64,000 nucleotides of DNA, taken from Streptomyces sp. NRRL S-118. Lineage in GTDB: Bacteria; Actinomycetota; Actinomycetes; Streptomycetales; Streptomycetaceae. This document shows, piece by piece, positions 36,065 to 43,749 of the stretch. The DNA lies in contig NZ_KL591002.1 of NCBI RefSeq assembly GCF_000716335.1, forward strand, positions 135,773 to 199,772. The letters are read 5' to 3'. Both the position numbers and the translations under genes were made by a program. Every line of letters begins with the position of its first letter. The stretch's first letter is position 1. The notes below the pieces were generated by a model. It saw only the letters and a program-made list of their open reading frames with translations, was not told where the DNA came from and did not search any database.

Positions 36065-36846
36065 GCCGCCGCGCCCTTCTCCTCGTGGCCGCGCTGCTGC
36101 TGGCCGGCTGCACGAGCCCGTCCGACGACACGCCCGCCCCCCGCACGGGCCGCTGGCGGCCCGAGCCGGGCCAGGAGTGGCAGTGGCAGCTCAGCGGCCG
36201 CCTCGACCCGGCCGTCGACGTGCCCGTGTACGACATCGACGGCTTCGACCACAGCGCCGGCACCGTCGCCGACCTGCACCGGCGCGGCCGCAAGGTGATC
36301 TGCTACCTGTCCACCGGCGCCCACGAGGACTGGCGCCCCGACGCGGGCAGGTTCCCCGGGGAGGTCCTCGGGCGCGGCAACGGCTGGGAGGGCGAGCGCT
36401 GGCTCGACATCCGCCGCACCGACGTCCTGGAGCCGCTGATGGCCGCACGCCTCGACATGTGCCGGGACAAGGGCTTCGACGCCGTGGAGCCCGACAACAT
36501 GGACGGCTACGCCAACGACACCGGCTTCCCCCTCACCGCGTCCGACCAGCTCCGCTACAACCGGCTGATCGCCCGCCTCGCCCACGAGCGCGGCCTCGCC
36601 GTCGGCCTCAAGAACGACCTGGACCAGGTCCCCGAACTCCTCGGCGACTTCGACTTCGCCGTCAACGAGCAGTGCGCCGAGTTCCGCGAGTGCGAGCTGC
36701 TCAGCCCGTTCGTCCGGGCCGGCAAGGCGGTCTTCCACGTGGAGTACGAGCTGCGCAAGCGTGACTTCTGCCCCGACGCCGAGCGGCTGCGGATGAGCTC
36801 GATGAGGAAGCGGTACGAGCTGGGGGTCTGGCGCGACCCCTGCTGA
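36061..36846 (+). CDS. GH114-family lipoprotein (endo-alpha-1,4-polygalactosaminidase-like)
   Basis: This is a 261-residue protein with a lipoprotein signal (hydrophobic 5-15, lipobox LLAGC with Cys17). The mature part is a GH114 TIM barrel: EWQWQLSGRLD, VYDIDGFDHS (about 58-67), KVICYLSTGAHEDWRPD (about 78-94), WLDIRR and GFDAVEPDNMDGYAND (catalytic-site region, about 138-153), and LKNDLDQVPEL. GH114 includes fungal Ega3 and a Pseudomonas endo-alpha-1,4-polygalactosaminidase that cut alpha-1,4-galactosamine chains. It would trim the polymer at the outer face of the membrane. It is the last gene of the operon. Confidence 0.9.
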   Translation: MSRRALLLVAALLLAGCTSPSDDTPAPRTGRWRPEPGQEWQWQLSGRLDPAVDVPVYDIDGFDHSAGTVADLHRRGRKVICYLSTGAHEDWRPDAGRFPGEVLGRGNGWEGERWLDIRRTDVLEPLMAARLDMCRDKGFDAVEPDNMDGYANDTGFPLTASDQLRYNRLIARLAHERGLAVGLKNDLDQVPELLGDFDFAVNEQCAEFRECELLSPFVRAGKAVFHVEYELRKRDFCPDAERLRMSSMRKRYELGVWRDPC

Positions 36847-36901
36847 CCCGGCACCTGACCCGGCACCGCCGGTAGGCCGGGGACGGCCGGGAACCTCGAC
36901 C

Positions 36902-37699
36902 TCACCGCCCGAACGTCAGCACGACGAGGGCCACCGTCGCGGCCGTCTCGGCCACCGCCCCGAAGACATCGCCCGTCACCCCGCCGAAGCGCCGCACACA
37001 GCGCCGCAGCAGCAGCTCCGCCGCCCCGACCGCCGCCACCGCCGCCAGCGCGCCCAGGACGGCGCCGTACGGCCCCGCGCCGAGCAGTCCGCCCGCCGCG
37101 CACACCGTTCCCACCAGCACGCCCGCGCCGAGGGCCGCCCGTGCCGGGACCGTCCCCGCGACGACCGCCCCCAGGCCCTCCGGCCGGGCCGCCGGGACCG
37201 AGGCGCGGGACGCGAGGGTGAGCGCGAGCCGGGCCACCGTCCCCGCGAGGACCGCGCCGGCCGCGCCGACGGCCCAGCCCTCCGCGTACAGCTCGTGGCC
37301 CGCGGCGACCTGGGCGAGCAGTACGAACAGCAGCGTGATGACCCCGAACGGCCCGATGTCCGACTGCTTCATGATGCGCAGCGCGTCCTCGGCGGGCTTG
37401 CCGCTGCCCAGGCCGTCCGCCGTGTCCGCGAGCCCGTCGAGGTGCAGGCCCCGGGTCAGCACAGCGGGGACGGCGGCGGAGGCGACCGCGGCGAGCAGCG
37501 GTCCGGCGCCCAGCAGCAGCACCAGTCCGCCGGCCGCCGCCGCGCACACCCCCACCACGAGCCCGGCCAGTGGGGCGCAGAGCATTCCGGCGCGGGCCGC
37601 CTCGCGGTCCCAGCGGGTCACGCGGGCGGGCAGCACGGTGAGGGTGCCGAAGGCGAACCGTATGCCGTCGACGGTCGTACGGGTGCGGGAAAGGGTCAC
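36902..37699 (-). CDS. cobS: adenosylcobinamide-GDP ribazoletransferase (cobalamin synthase)
   Basis: This is a 265-residue polytopic membrane enzyme that joins adenosylcobinamide-GDP and alpha-ribazole in the last step of cobalamin assembly. Diagnostic motifs are RGLHLDGLADTADGLGSG (about 83-100), with the metal-binding Asp residues, and MKQSDIGPFGV (about 110-120). GTG at 37699. It converges on the GH114 gene with a 55-base gap and is divergent from a membrane-protein gene. It is separated from cobT/cobU by two membrane-protein genes on opposite strands. Confidence 0.95.
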   Translation of the reverse strand: MTLSRTRTTVDGIRFAFGTLTVLPARVTRWDREAARAGMLCAPLAGLVVGVCAAAAGGLVLLLGAGPLLAAVASAAVPAVLTRGLHLDGLADTADGLGSGKPAEDALRIMKQSDIGPFGVITLLFVLLAQVAAGHELYAEGWAVGAAGAVLAGTVARLALTLASRASVPAARPEGLGAVVAGTVPARAALGAGVLVGTVCAAGGLLGAGPYGAVLGALAAVAAVGAAELLLRRCVRRFGGVTGDVFGAVAETAATVALVVLTFGR

Positions 37700-37745
37700 C
37701 GCGCGCAGGGTAGTCGCTAGAAGGCGCGATCCTGGAGCGAGTGGG

Positions 37746-38522
37746 ATGGGTCACTGGTTTTACCGCAACATCATCGAACCGGGGAAGCTCCCGCTGCTCG
37801 TCGCCCTGTCCTCCTTCGTCCTGACCTTCCTGATCACCCGGACGGTCACCCGGCTGATCCGGGCCGGCAAGGGGCCCTTCCGCAACGTCACCCCCGGCGG
37901 GATGCACATCCACCACGTGGTGCCCGGTGTGGTGCTCACCCTGATCGGCGGTTTCGGCGCGGTCGCCGTCGGGCGGCACGGCGCGGCGACCATCGTCTGC
38001 GCGGTGCTCCTCGGCATGGGCGCGGGCCTCGTCCTGGACGAGTTCGCGCTGATCCTCCACCTCGACGACGTCTACTGGAGCGAGCAGGGCCGCCAGAGCG
38101 TGGAGGTCGTGGTCCTCACGACCTCGCTGCTCCTGCTCGTCCTGCTCGGGTTCTCACCGCTCGGCGTCGACCAGGTCAGCCCGGAGGAGCGGCAGAGCCG
38201 CGCCAGCCTGCTCGTCAACTTCGGACTGAACTTCGTCTTCGTGCTGGTCGCGCTGTTCAAGGGCAAGTTCCGCATGGCCGTCATCGGCCTGTTTCTGCTC
38301 CCCGTCGCGATCTTCGGCGCCCTGCGGCTGGCCCGCCCGGGCTCCCTGTGGGCCCGCCGCTTCTACGGCCGCCGGCCCCGCGCCCGCGCGAAGGCCGGGC
38401 TGCGCGCCTACCACCACGACCGCCGCTGGAACCGGGTCAGGCACCGCTTCCAGGACCTGATCGCCGGCGCTCCCGACCGCGGCCGGCAACTGCGGCGCTC
38501 CTCCCGCGACGAGAGGCGCTGA
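37746..38522 (+). CDS. integral membrane protein, about six segments
   Basis: This is a 258-residue protein beginning MGHWFYRNIIEPGKLPLL, with GGAG 9 bases upstream of the ATG at 37746. Hydrophobic segments lie near 15-32, 58-80, 83-105, 122-140, 155-170 and 176-195, followed by a strongly basic cytosolic tail of about 55 residues. The motif MHIHHVVPGVVL between the first two segments recurs in actinobacterial relatives and could bind metal or haem (inference). No function is known to me. Its 3' end overlaps the convergent rhomboid-like gene by 86 bases. Confidence 0.8.
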   Translation: MGHWFYRNIIEPGKLPLLVALSSFVLTFLITRTVTRLIRAGKGPFRNVTPGGMHIHHVVPGVVLTLIGGFGAVAVGRHGAATIVCAVLLGMGAGLVLDEFALILHLDDVYWSEQGRQSVEVVVLTTSLLLLVLLGFSPLGVDQVSPEERQSRASLLVNFGLNFVFVLVALFKGKFRMAVIGLFLLPVAIFGALRLARPGSLWARRFYGRRPRARAKAGLRAYHHDRRWNRVRHRFQDLIAGAPDRGRQLRRSSRDERR

Positions 38523-39144
38523 GCGCTTCCCCGAGCGCGCACGCCACCAGCACCGCGGCGATCGCCGCCAGGTGCTCCTTGCCCGCGAGGTTGTTCTTCA
38601 CCAGCACCTCGACCACCATCGCCACGACCACCAGGGAGCCGGTCAGCCAGGCCCGGTGGCGCCAGCAGACGACGACCGCCAGCCCCACCACGGCCGCCGA
38701 CGGACCGGTGTCGACGACCCGCGCGTCGGACGCGGGCAGTCCGAGCACGCTGTCGGGGCCGAGCGCGATGCCGAGGCGCGCGTACATCGTCCCGGCCAGC
38801 GTCGCGGCGTACGCGACCAGCAGGGTGAGCCGCCGGCCCAGGCAGATCTCGGCGATGCCGAACACCAGCAGGATCTGTGCCAGGGCGCCCCAGACGGGCA
38901 GGTCGAGAGCCGGCACGAACAGGGACAGCGGGGTGCGCAGCAGCGCCTGCCACAGCGGGTCCTGCGCCCGCACCGACCCGATGTCCTGCACGGGCTGGTA
39001 ACCCCAGGGCTGGTTCTGTACGAGCTGGAACAGCGCGGTGAGAGTGACGGCCCCGAGGGTCATGGTGATCGCGCGCCACCCCCGGGCGGCGAGCCCCGTG
39101 CGTACCGCCGCGAGCAGCGGCCCCCACTCGCGGCGGACGGACAT
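38437..39144 (-). CDS. rhomboid-like polytopic membrane protein
   Basis: This is a 235-residue protein from the ATG at 39144 (MSVRREWGPLL). It has about six hydrophobic segments in the region 25-215 and a GPSAAVVG motif near 150, similar to the Ser-containing loop of rhomboid-type proteins; the NQPWGYQPVQ segment after TM1 also fits that group. The usual catalytic His on a later helix is not certain, so it may be a non-protease relative. The tail is Arg/Ser/Gly-rich and lies over the last 86 bases of the convergent gene. Confidence 0.7.
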   Translation of the reverse strand: MSVRREWGPLLAAVRTGLAARGWRAITMTLGAVTLTALFQLVQNQPWGYQPVQDIGSVRAQDPLWQALLRTPLSLFVPALDLPVWGALAQILLVFGIAEICLGRRLTLLVAYAATLAGTMYARLGIALGPDSVLGLPASDARVVDTGPSAAVVGLAVVVCWRHRAWLTGSLVVVAMVVEVLVKNNLAGKEHLAAIAAVLVACALGEALSASRRGRSAAVAGRGRERRRSGPGSGA

Positions 39145-39760
39145 GTGGGCTCCCGATCGGTCGGTATGGCTTCGAGCACGTTCGAAGACCGTGACGACCA
39201 TCGGGAAGTTGACCCGGAGGGGAGTGATCCAGATCTCCCCGCGCGGGGGCGCTACGGCCATCCGCCCGGCTCGGTGCCGCTCCCGGGCGGGAATCCTTTC
39301 GACCGGTCCGCCTCCCGCGGCGGCCCTCCGCCCGGCCGGTTCCTGCGTCCGTGTGGCCGTCGGTCCGGCCGATTCCTGCGTCCGTGCGACCGGTGCCTGC
39401 GCGGAGCGGCTGTCGGTCCGGTCGGCGCCGGCGCCCGTGCGGCCGGCCGTCCGCCCACTGCCGCACATGTGGCCATCCGTCAGTCCCGTTCAAGCGCTGC
39501 CGCTCCGGTCACGGCCATACCTTCGGCCGGTCCGCCTCCCGCCGCGGCCATACGTCCAAGCCCTGCCGCTCCGGTCGCGGCCATCCATCCAGCCGGTCAC
39601 GCTCCCGCGCGGCCATCCGTCCAGCCGGCCCGCGCCCCGCGCGCCGTCCGTCCCACCCGGTGCCCGCGCCCGCGCGGTTGTTCCGCCCGGGTGCGTCTCC
39701 CGCCGGTGCCGTGCCGGTGCCGCGCCGGTCCGGGCGCGGCCGCGGGCGGCGGCGCGCCGG
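39145..39760. repeat. long intergenic region with degenerate short direct repeats
   Basis: These 616 bases between the rhomboid-like gene and cobT carry imperfect direct repeats. A 26-base unit lies at 39334-39359 and 39367-39392 (3 differences), a 28-base unit at 39491-39518 and 39557-39584 (2 differences), and a 20-base unit at 39577-39596 and 39609-39628 (1 difference). All have GCCGGTCCG/CGGCCAT-like cores. Open frames exist on both strands but translate to Arg/Pro repeats without start signals, so I call no gene. Confidence 0.6.
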
Positions 39761-40861
39761 TCAGGCCCCCGGCTCGTCCTGCGCCTTCTCCTGCGCCGTC
39801 TCCCGCTCCGCCCGGGGCTCCTTCTCCGGCAGCTCCGCCGCCAGCGCCGCGGCGGCCCGGACCAGGGGCAGGGCGAGCAGCGCCCCGGTCCCTTCCCCGA
39901 CCGTGACGCCGTGGTCGAGCAGCGGGTTGAGCGCCATCCGGTCCAGCGCCTTCGCCTGCGCGGGCTCGCCGCTCACCTGGCCCGCCAGCCACCAGTCCGG
40001 CGCGCGGAAGGCCGCCCGCTGCGCGACCAGCGCGCACGCCGCCGACACCACGCCGTCCAGGATCACCGGCATCCGCCGCACCGCGCTCTGCAGCAGGAAC
40101 CCGGTCATCGCCGCCAGGTCCGCCCCGCCGACCGCCGCCAGCAGCTCCAGCTGGTCGCCGAGCACCGGGCGCGCGCGGCGCAGTGCGTCACGGACCGCCG
40201 CGCACTTGCGCATCCACGCCAGGTCGTCGATCCCGGCCCCGCCACGGCCGGTCACGACCGAGGCGTCGGTGCCGCACAGGGCGGCGATCAGCGTGCTCGC
40301 GGGGGTCGTGCCGCCCACGCTCAGGTCGCCCAGCACGACCAGGTCGGTCCCCGAGTCCGCCTCCTCGTCGGCGAGCGCCATGCCGAGGCGTACCGCCTGC
40401 TCGGCCTCCTCCGGCGTCAGCGCGTCCTCGACGTCGATGCGGCCGCTGCCGCGGCGCACCCGGTGGCGCACGACCTCCTCGGGCAGCAGCTCCGGGTCGC
40501 AGTCCAGGCCGGCGTCGACGACCCGCACCGGGACACCCATCCGGCGGGCGAGTACGGCGACGGGGCTCGCGCCGTCCAGCACGGCCCGTACGAGCGCGTG
40601 GGCGCCTCCCGCCGGGCGGCCCGAGACACCCAGCGAGGCCACCCCGTGGTCCCCGGCGAACAGCACCACACGCGGCCGGTCGACCGGCCGGACCGGGACG
40701 GCGCCCTGGGCGGCCGCCAGCCACTCGCCCAGCTCGTCGAGGCGGCCGAGCGCCCCGGGCGGGACCACGAGGCGCTCCCGGCGTTCCTCGGCGTCACGCC
40801 GGGTACCGCTGTCGGGGCGCTCGATCAGTTCGGAGAAGTCGTCGAGATCGATCCTGCTCAT
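39761..40861 (-). CDS. cobT: nicotinate-nucleotide-dimethylbenzimidazole phosphoribosyltransferase
   Basis: This is a 366-residue CobT, which makes alpha-ribazole phosphate from dimethylbenzimidazole and nicotinate mononucleotide. Motifs are VVLFAGDHGVASLGVS (about 64-79), DLVVLGDLSVGGTTPASTLIAALCG (quoted in part), VTGRGGAGIDD, and the C-terminal GVTVGEGTGALLALPL with the catalytic Glu. The ATG at 40861 (MSRIDLDDFSELIE) is chosen by family alignment; no strong ribosome site precedes it. The C-terminal 25 residues are charged and disordered. It follows the cobU fusion on the same strand, with a 74-base gap. Confidence 0.95.
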   Translation of the reverse strand: MSRIDLDDFSELIERPDSGTRRDAEERRERLVVPPGALGRLDELGEWLAAAQGAVPVRPVDRPRVVLFAGDHGVASLGVSGRPAGGAHALVRAVLDGASPVAVLARRMGVPVRVVDAGLDCDPELLPEEVVRHRVRRGSGRIDVEDALTPEEAEQAVRLGMALADEEADSGTDLVVLGDLSVGGTTPASTLIAALCGTDASVVTGRGGAGIDDLAWMRKCAAVRDALRRARPVLGDQLELLAAVGGADLAAMTGFLLQSAVRRMPVILDGVVSAACALVAQRAAFRAPDWWLAGQVSGEPAQAKALDRMALNPLLDHGVTVGEGTGALLALPLVRAAAALAAELPEKEPRAERETAQEKAQDEPGA

Positions 40862-40935
40862 TCGCCGAACAGTACCGTCCGCCGCCCGCGCCGCGCCGGG
40901 CGCCGGCGGGACCGGCAGCCGCCCCGCCCGGGCGG

Positions 40936-42135
40936 TCAGCCGCGCAGCACCAGGGCCTGGCCCGCGACCACCAGCAGGACGTGCTCGCACTCGTCCGCGA
41001 AGGCCGCGTTGAGCCGCCCCAGCTCGTCGCGGAACCGCCGCCCGGAGGCGGTGGCGGGCACCACCCCGGACCCCGCCTCGTTCGTCACGGCCACGACCGT
41101 GCGGCGCGTGGCGCGCACCGCCGCCACCAGCTCGGCCACCCGCTCCCGCAGCTCGCGCTCACCCCGCTTCGCCCAGACGTCGTCGTCCCAGGCCCCGGCC
41201 CGGTCCATCGCGTCCGTCAGCCACAGCGAAAGGCAGTCGATCAGCAGCGGTGGCCCGTCCTGCCGCAGCAGGGGCACCAGCTCGCACGTCTCCTCCGTGC
41301 GCCACGACCCGGGCCGCCGGTCGCGGTGGGCGGTCACCCGGGACGCCCACTCCGCGTCGCCGTCCCGGGTGCCGCCCGTCGCGACGTACACCACCTCGGG
41401 GCAGGACTCCAGGCGCCGCTCGGCCTCCAGGGACTTGCCGGACCGGGCCCCGCCGGTCACGAGGGTCCGGCGCGGCACGTCGGGCACGTCCCCGTGATCG
41501 CCGACGACCAGGGTCGTGCCGTCCGGCACCGCCCGCGCCCCGGCGGCGGCCAGCCGCCGGTCCAGCTCGGTGCCGGGCGGTACGTCGTGGTCCAGGTGCA
41601 CGGCGACGACGTCGGTCGCCGCGCCGATGCGGCCGGCGCCCCGCAGCCGTGCCACAGCGTCCGGCCGTCCGAGCACGTCGCCGACGACCATGTCGTACGG
41701 CCGCCTCGCCTCGGTGACCCCGGCGGGGGCGCCGCCCGGCGGCAGGTACAGCAGCCGCAGGCCCTCGGGGGAGGTCACCTCGTACCCCGTGCCCGGCGAG
41801 TCCATCGCCACCGCACGCACCCGGTGCCCGCTGATCAGCGTCAGCTCCCGCCCGTCGGGCACCCGCCCGGCTGCCGGCAACCCGGCGGGCACCTCCACGG
41901 CCGGCCCGTCGTGCGGGTGTGTCAGCAGCACCTGCCGTACGCCGGTGAGGGACCGCCCCGCCCGCGCGGCGGCCAGCGCGGCCCCCGGCGTGAGGTCCAG
42001 CAGCAGCGCCCCGTCCACGAGCAGAGCGGTCGCGGCACGCACGGCAGCGCCGCGGGCGGCGGCGCACCGGGCGCAGGGGCAGTCGGGGCGGGGCAGCCCG
42101 TCGGGGGCGCCGGTGCCGAGCAGAGTCAGTTCCAC
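40936..42135 (-). CDS. cobU: fusion of MBL-like domain and adenosylcobinamide kinase/guanylyltransferase
   Basis: This is a 399-residue fusion. Residues about 1-215 resemble a metallo-beta-lactamase-fold domain of the PhnP type (VELTLLGTGAPDGLPRPDCPCARC), but the metal motif reads TH73-P-H75-D76-GP, lacking the last His of HxHxDH. Residues 222-399 are CobU: P-loop TGGARSGKS (228-235), VVYVATGG, HRDRRPGSWRTEE, and PPLLIDCLSLWLTDA. CobU phosphorylates adenosylcobinamide and adds GMP. The GTG at 42135 is well placed, before the divergent 70-residue gene. The role of the fused domain is unknown; it might act on a nucleotide or phosphate by-product. Confidence 0.92.
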   Translation of the reverse strand: MELTLLGTGAPDGLPRPDCPCARCAAARGAAVRAATALLVDGALLLDLTPGAALAAARAGRSLTGVRQVLLTHPHDGPAVEVPAGLPAAGRVPDGRELTLISGHRVRAVAMDSPGTGYEVTSPEGLRLLYLPPGGAPAGVTEARRPYDMVVGDVLGRPDAVARLRGAGRIGAATDVVAVHLDHDVPPGTELDRRLAAAGARAVPDGTTLVVGDHGDVPDVPRRTLVTGGARSGKSLEAERRLESCPEVVYVATGGTRDGDAEWASRVTAHRDRRPGSWRTEETCELVPLLRQDGPPLLIDCLSLWLTDAMDRAGAWDDDVWAKRGERELRERVAELVAAVRATRRTVVAVTNEAGSGVVPATASGRRFRDELGRLNAAFADECEHVLLVVAGQALVLRG

Positions 42136-42225
42136 GGGAAGATCCTCCCGCGTCCCCGCACGGGCTGCGCGCCCGGCTACGCTGCGGGCAGGAAACCGAT
42201 CACCTGGTGAACCCGGGAGGCGCAC

Positions 42226-42438
42226 ATGGCATGGACGTGGCGATTCGAGAAGTCCGACGGCACGGAGGCCCGGCCGGCGTCCCCGCCGGAGGAGTTCACC
42301 ACGCAGGGCGACGCCGAGTCCTGGATCGGTGAGACCTGGAAGGACCTCCTCGAGGAGGGCGTGGACCAGGTCCGCCTCTACGAGGACGCCACCGAGATCT
42401 ACGGCCCCATGAGCCTGCACGAGGCCGCCGCCGGGTAG
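42226..42438 (+). CDS. small conserved acidic protein, 70 aa
   Basis: The sequence begins MAWTWRFEKSDGTEARP and contains SWIGETWKDLLEEGVDQVRLYEDATEIYGPMSLHEA (quoted as a pattern). It is a compact single-domain alpha/beta protein recurring across Streptomyces; function unknown. A GGGAGG site lies 7 bases upstream of the ATG. It is divergent from the cobU fusion, 90 bases between starts. Codon use is typical. Confidence 0.85.
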   Translation: MAWTWRFEKSDGTEARPASPPEEFTTQGDAESWIGETWKDLLEEGVDQVRLYEDATEIYGPMSLHEAAAG

Positions 42439-42594
42439 CGCACCGCGCCGCGCCCCGTCGAGGGACCAGGCCCCGCCCGGCCGTGCCGGGCGGGGACTGC
42501 GCGTGTGCAGGAGGGCACGGGTGCCGCCGCCGCGGTCGTCTGCTGTGGGCTAATCCGTGCCCGGACCCGGTGCTTCCGGTGCTTGGGTGGCGGG

Positions 42595-43581
42595 ATGGAG
42601 ATCCTGATTCTGGGCGGGACGGCATGGCTGGGCCGCGAGCTGTCGCGGCAGGCGGTCGCGCGTGGCCACCGGGTGACGTGTCTGGCGCGCGGAGAGAGCG
42701 GCCCGGTCGCGGCCGGAGCGGCACTGGTGACCGCCGACCGGCGCGACCCCGCGGCGTACGCGCCGCTGCTCGACCGCCGGTGGGACGCGGTCGTCGAGGT
42801 GTCGTGGCAGCCGGGCTTCGTCCGGGACGCGCTGGACGCCCTGGGCGGACGGGCCGCGCACTGGACCTACGTCTCCTCCATCAGCGCCTACGCCTCCCAC
42901 GCGGCGCCCGGCGCGGACGAGTCCGCGGCCCTCCTCCCCCCGACCGACCGGAGGGAGGCAGACCGCTCGCTCTACGGCGAGGCGAAGGCCGCCTGCGAGC
43001 AGGCGTCCGCGGCCGTCGTGGGCGACCGCCTCCTGACGGCCCGAGCCGGTCTCATCGGCGGCCCCGGCGACCACAGCGGCCGCTCCGGCTACTGGGTGGT
43101 CCGCGCCGCACGCGACCCGCACGGGCCGATGCTGGTCCCCGGCACACCGGACCTGCCGACCCAGGCGGTCGACGTCCGGGACCTGGCGGCCTGGCTGCTC
43201 GACGCCGCGGAGAAGGGGATCACCGGGACGTACGACGCCGTGGGTCCGGCGGTTCCGTTCGGTGAGTGGACGGAGCTGTCGAGGGCCGTCGGCGGGCACA
43301 CCGGCCCGGTGGTCACCGCCGGCTCCGCCTGGCTGCTGGCCCGGGGCGTGGCCCAGTTCATGGGCGAGGAGTCCCTGCCGATGTGGGTGGCCGACCCGGA
43401 CCTGCTGGGCTGGTCGGCGCGGGACGGGTCCGCGGCGCGCGCCGCGGGGCTGCGGCACCGGCCCCGGGAGCGGATGCTGGCCGACACCCTGCGCTGGGAA
43501 CGGGAGGAGGGCCTGGACCGGCCCCGCCGCTCCGGCCTCGGCGCGCGGCGCGAGCGGGAGCTCCTCGACGCCCTCCGATGA
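42595..43581 (+). CDS. NAD-dependent epimerase/dehydratase (extended SDR)
   Basis: This is a 328-residue protein starting [25 protein letters not shown] (Rossmann GGTxxxG) followed by VTCLARG. It has [11 protein letters not shown] and [11 protein letters not shown] (Tyr-x3-Lys, about 124-134). This matches actinobacterial reductases similar to plant isoflavone-reductase-like/NAD-binding SDRs. Substrate unknown. An upstream in-frame ATG (42505) is Cys/Arg-rich and rejected. A 25-base tandem repeat begins at its stop codon. Confidence 0.9.
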   Translation: MEILILGGTAWLGRELSRQAVARGHRVTCLARGESGPVAAGAALVTADRRDPAAYAPLLDRRWDAVVEVSWQPGFVRDALDALGGRAAHWTYVSSISAYASHAAPGADESAALLPPTDRREADRSLYGEAKAACEQASAAVVGDRLLTARAGLIGGPGDHSGRSGYWVVRAARDPHGPMLVPGTPDLPTQAVDVRDLAAWLLDAAEKGITGTYDAVGPAVPFGEWTELSRAVGGHTGPVVTAGSAWLLARGVAQFMGEESLPMWVADPDLLGWSARDGSAARAAGLRHRPRERMLADTLRWEREEGLDRPRRSGLGARRERELLDALR

Positions 43582-43707
43582 CGCCCCCCGGCAACGCCCT
43601 TTGATGACGCCCCCGGCAACGCCCTTTGATGACCTCCGGCGACCGCGGCCCCGCAGGGGAGGGCCGCGGTCGCCGGTGCAAGGCCGCGGTCACCGCTGCA
43701 TGGCCGC
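43577..43707. repeat. two consecutive tandem repeats after the epimerase gene
   Basis: Repeat 1: a GATGACGCC...CGCCCTT unit of about 25 bases occurs at 43577-43601 and 43603-43626, with a third partial copy from 43628; copy 1 includes the stop codon. Repeat 2: a 20-base unit (GGCCGCGGTC core) at 43661-43680 and 43681-43700, plus 7 bases of a third copy. Both lie between convergent genes. Confidence 0.7.
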
Positions 43708-43749
43708 CCGGGGGGCGGGCCCGGTCCTGGTGGAGTCCCGGACCTGCGG

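Noticed and set aside
36847..36901. A terminator between the GH114 gene and cobS
   Set aside because: Only short, weak G/C pairings around CCGGC/GCCGG are present; I did not call a hairpin.
39038..41497. A plus-strand open frame of about 820 codons
   Set aside because: It runs through the repeat gap and antisense to cobT/cobU; Arg/Ser/Pro-rich with no start signal.
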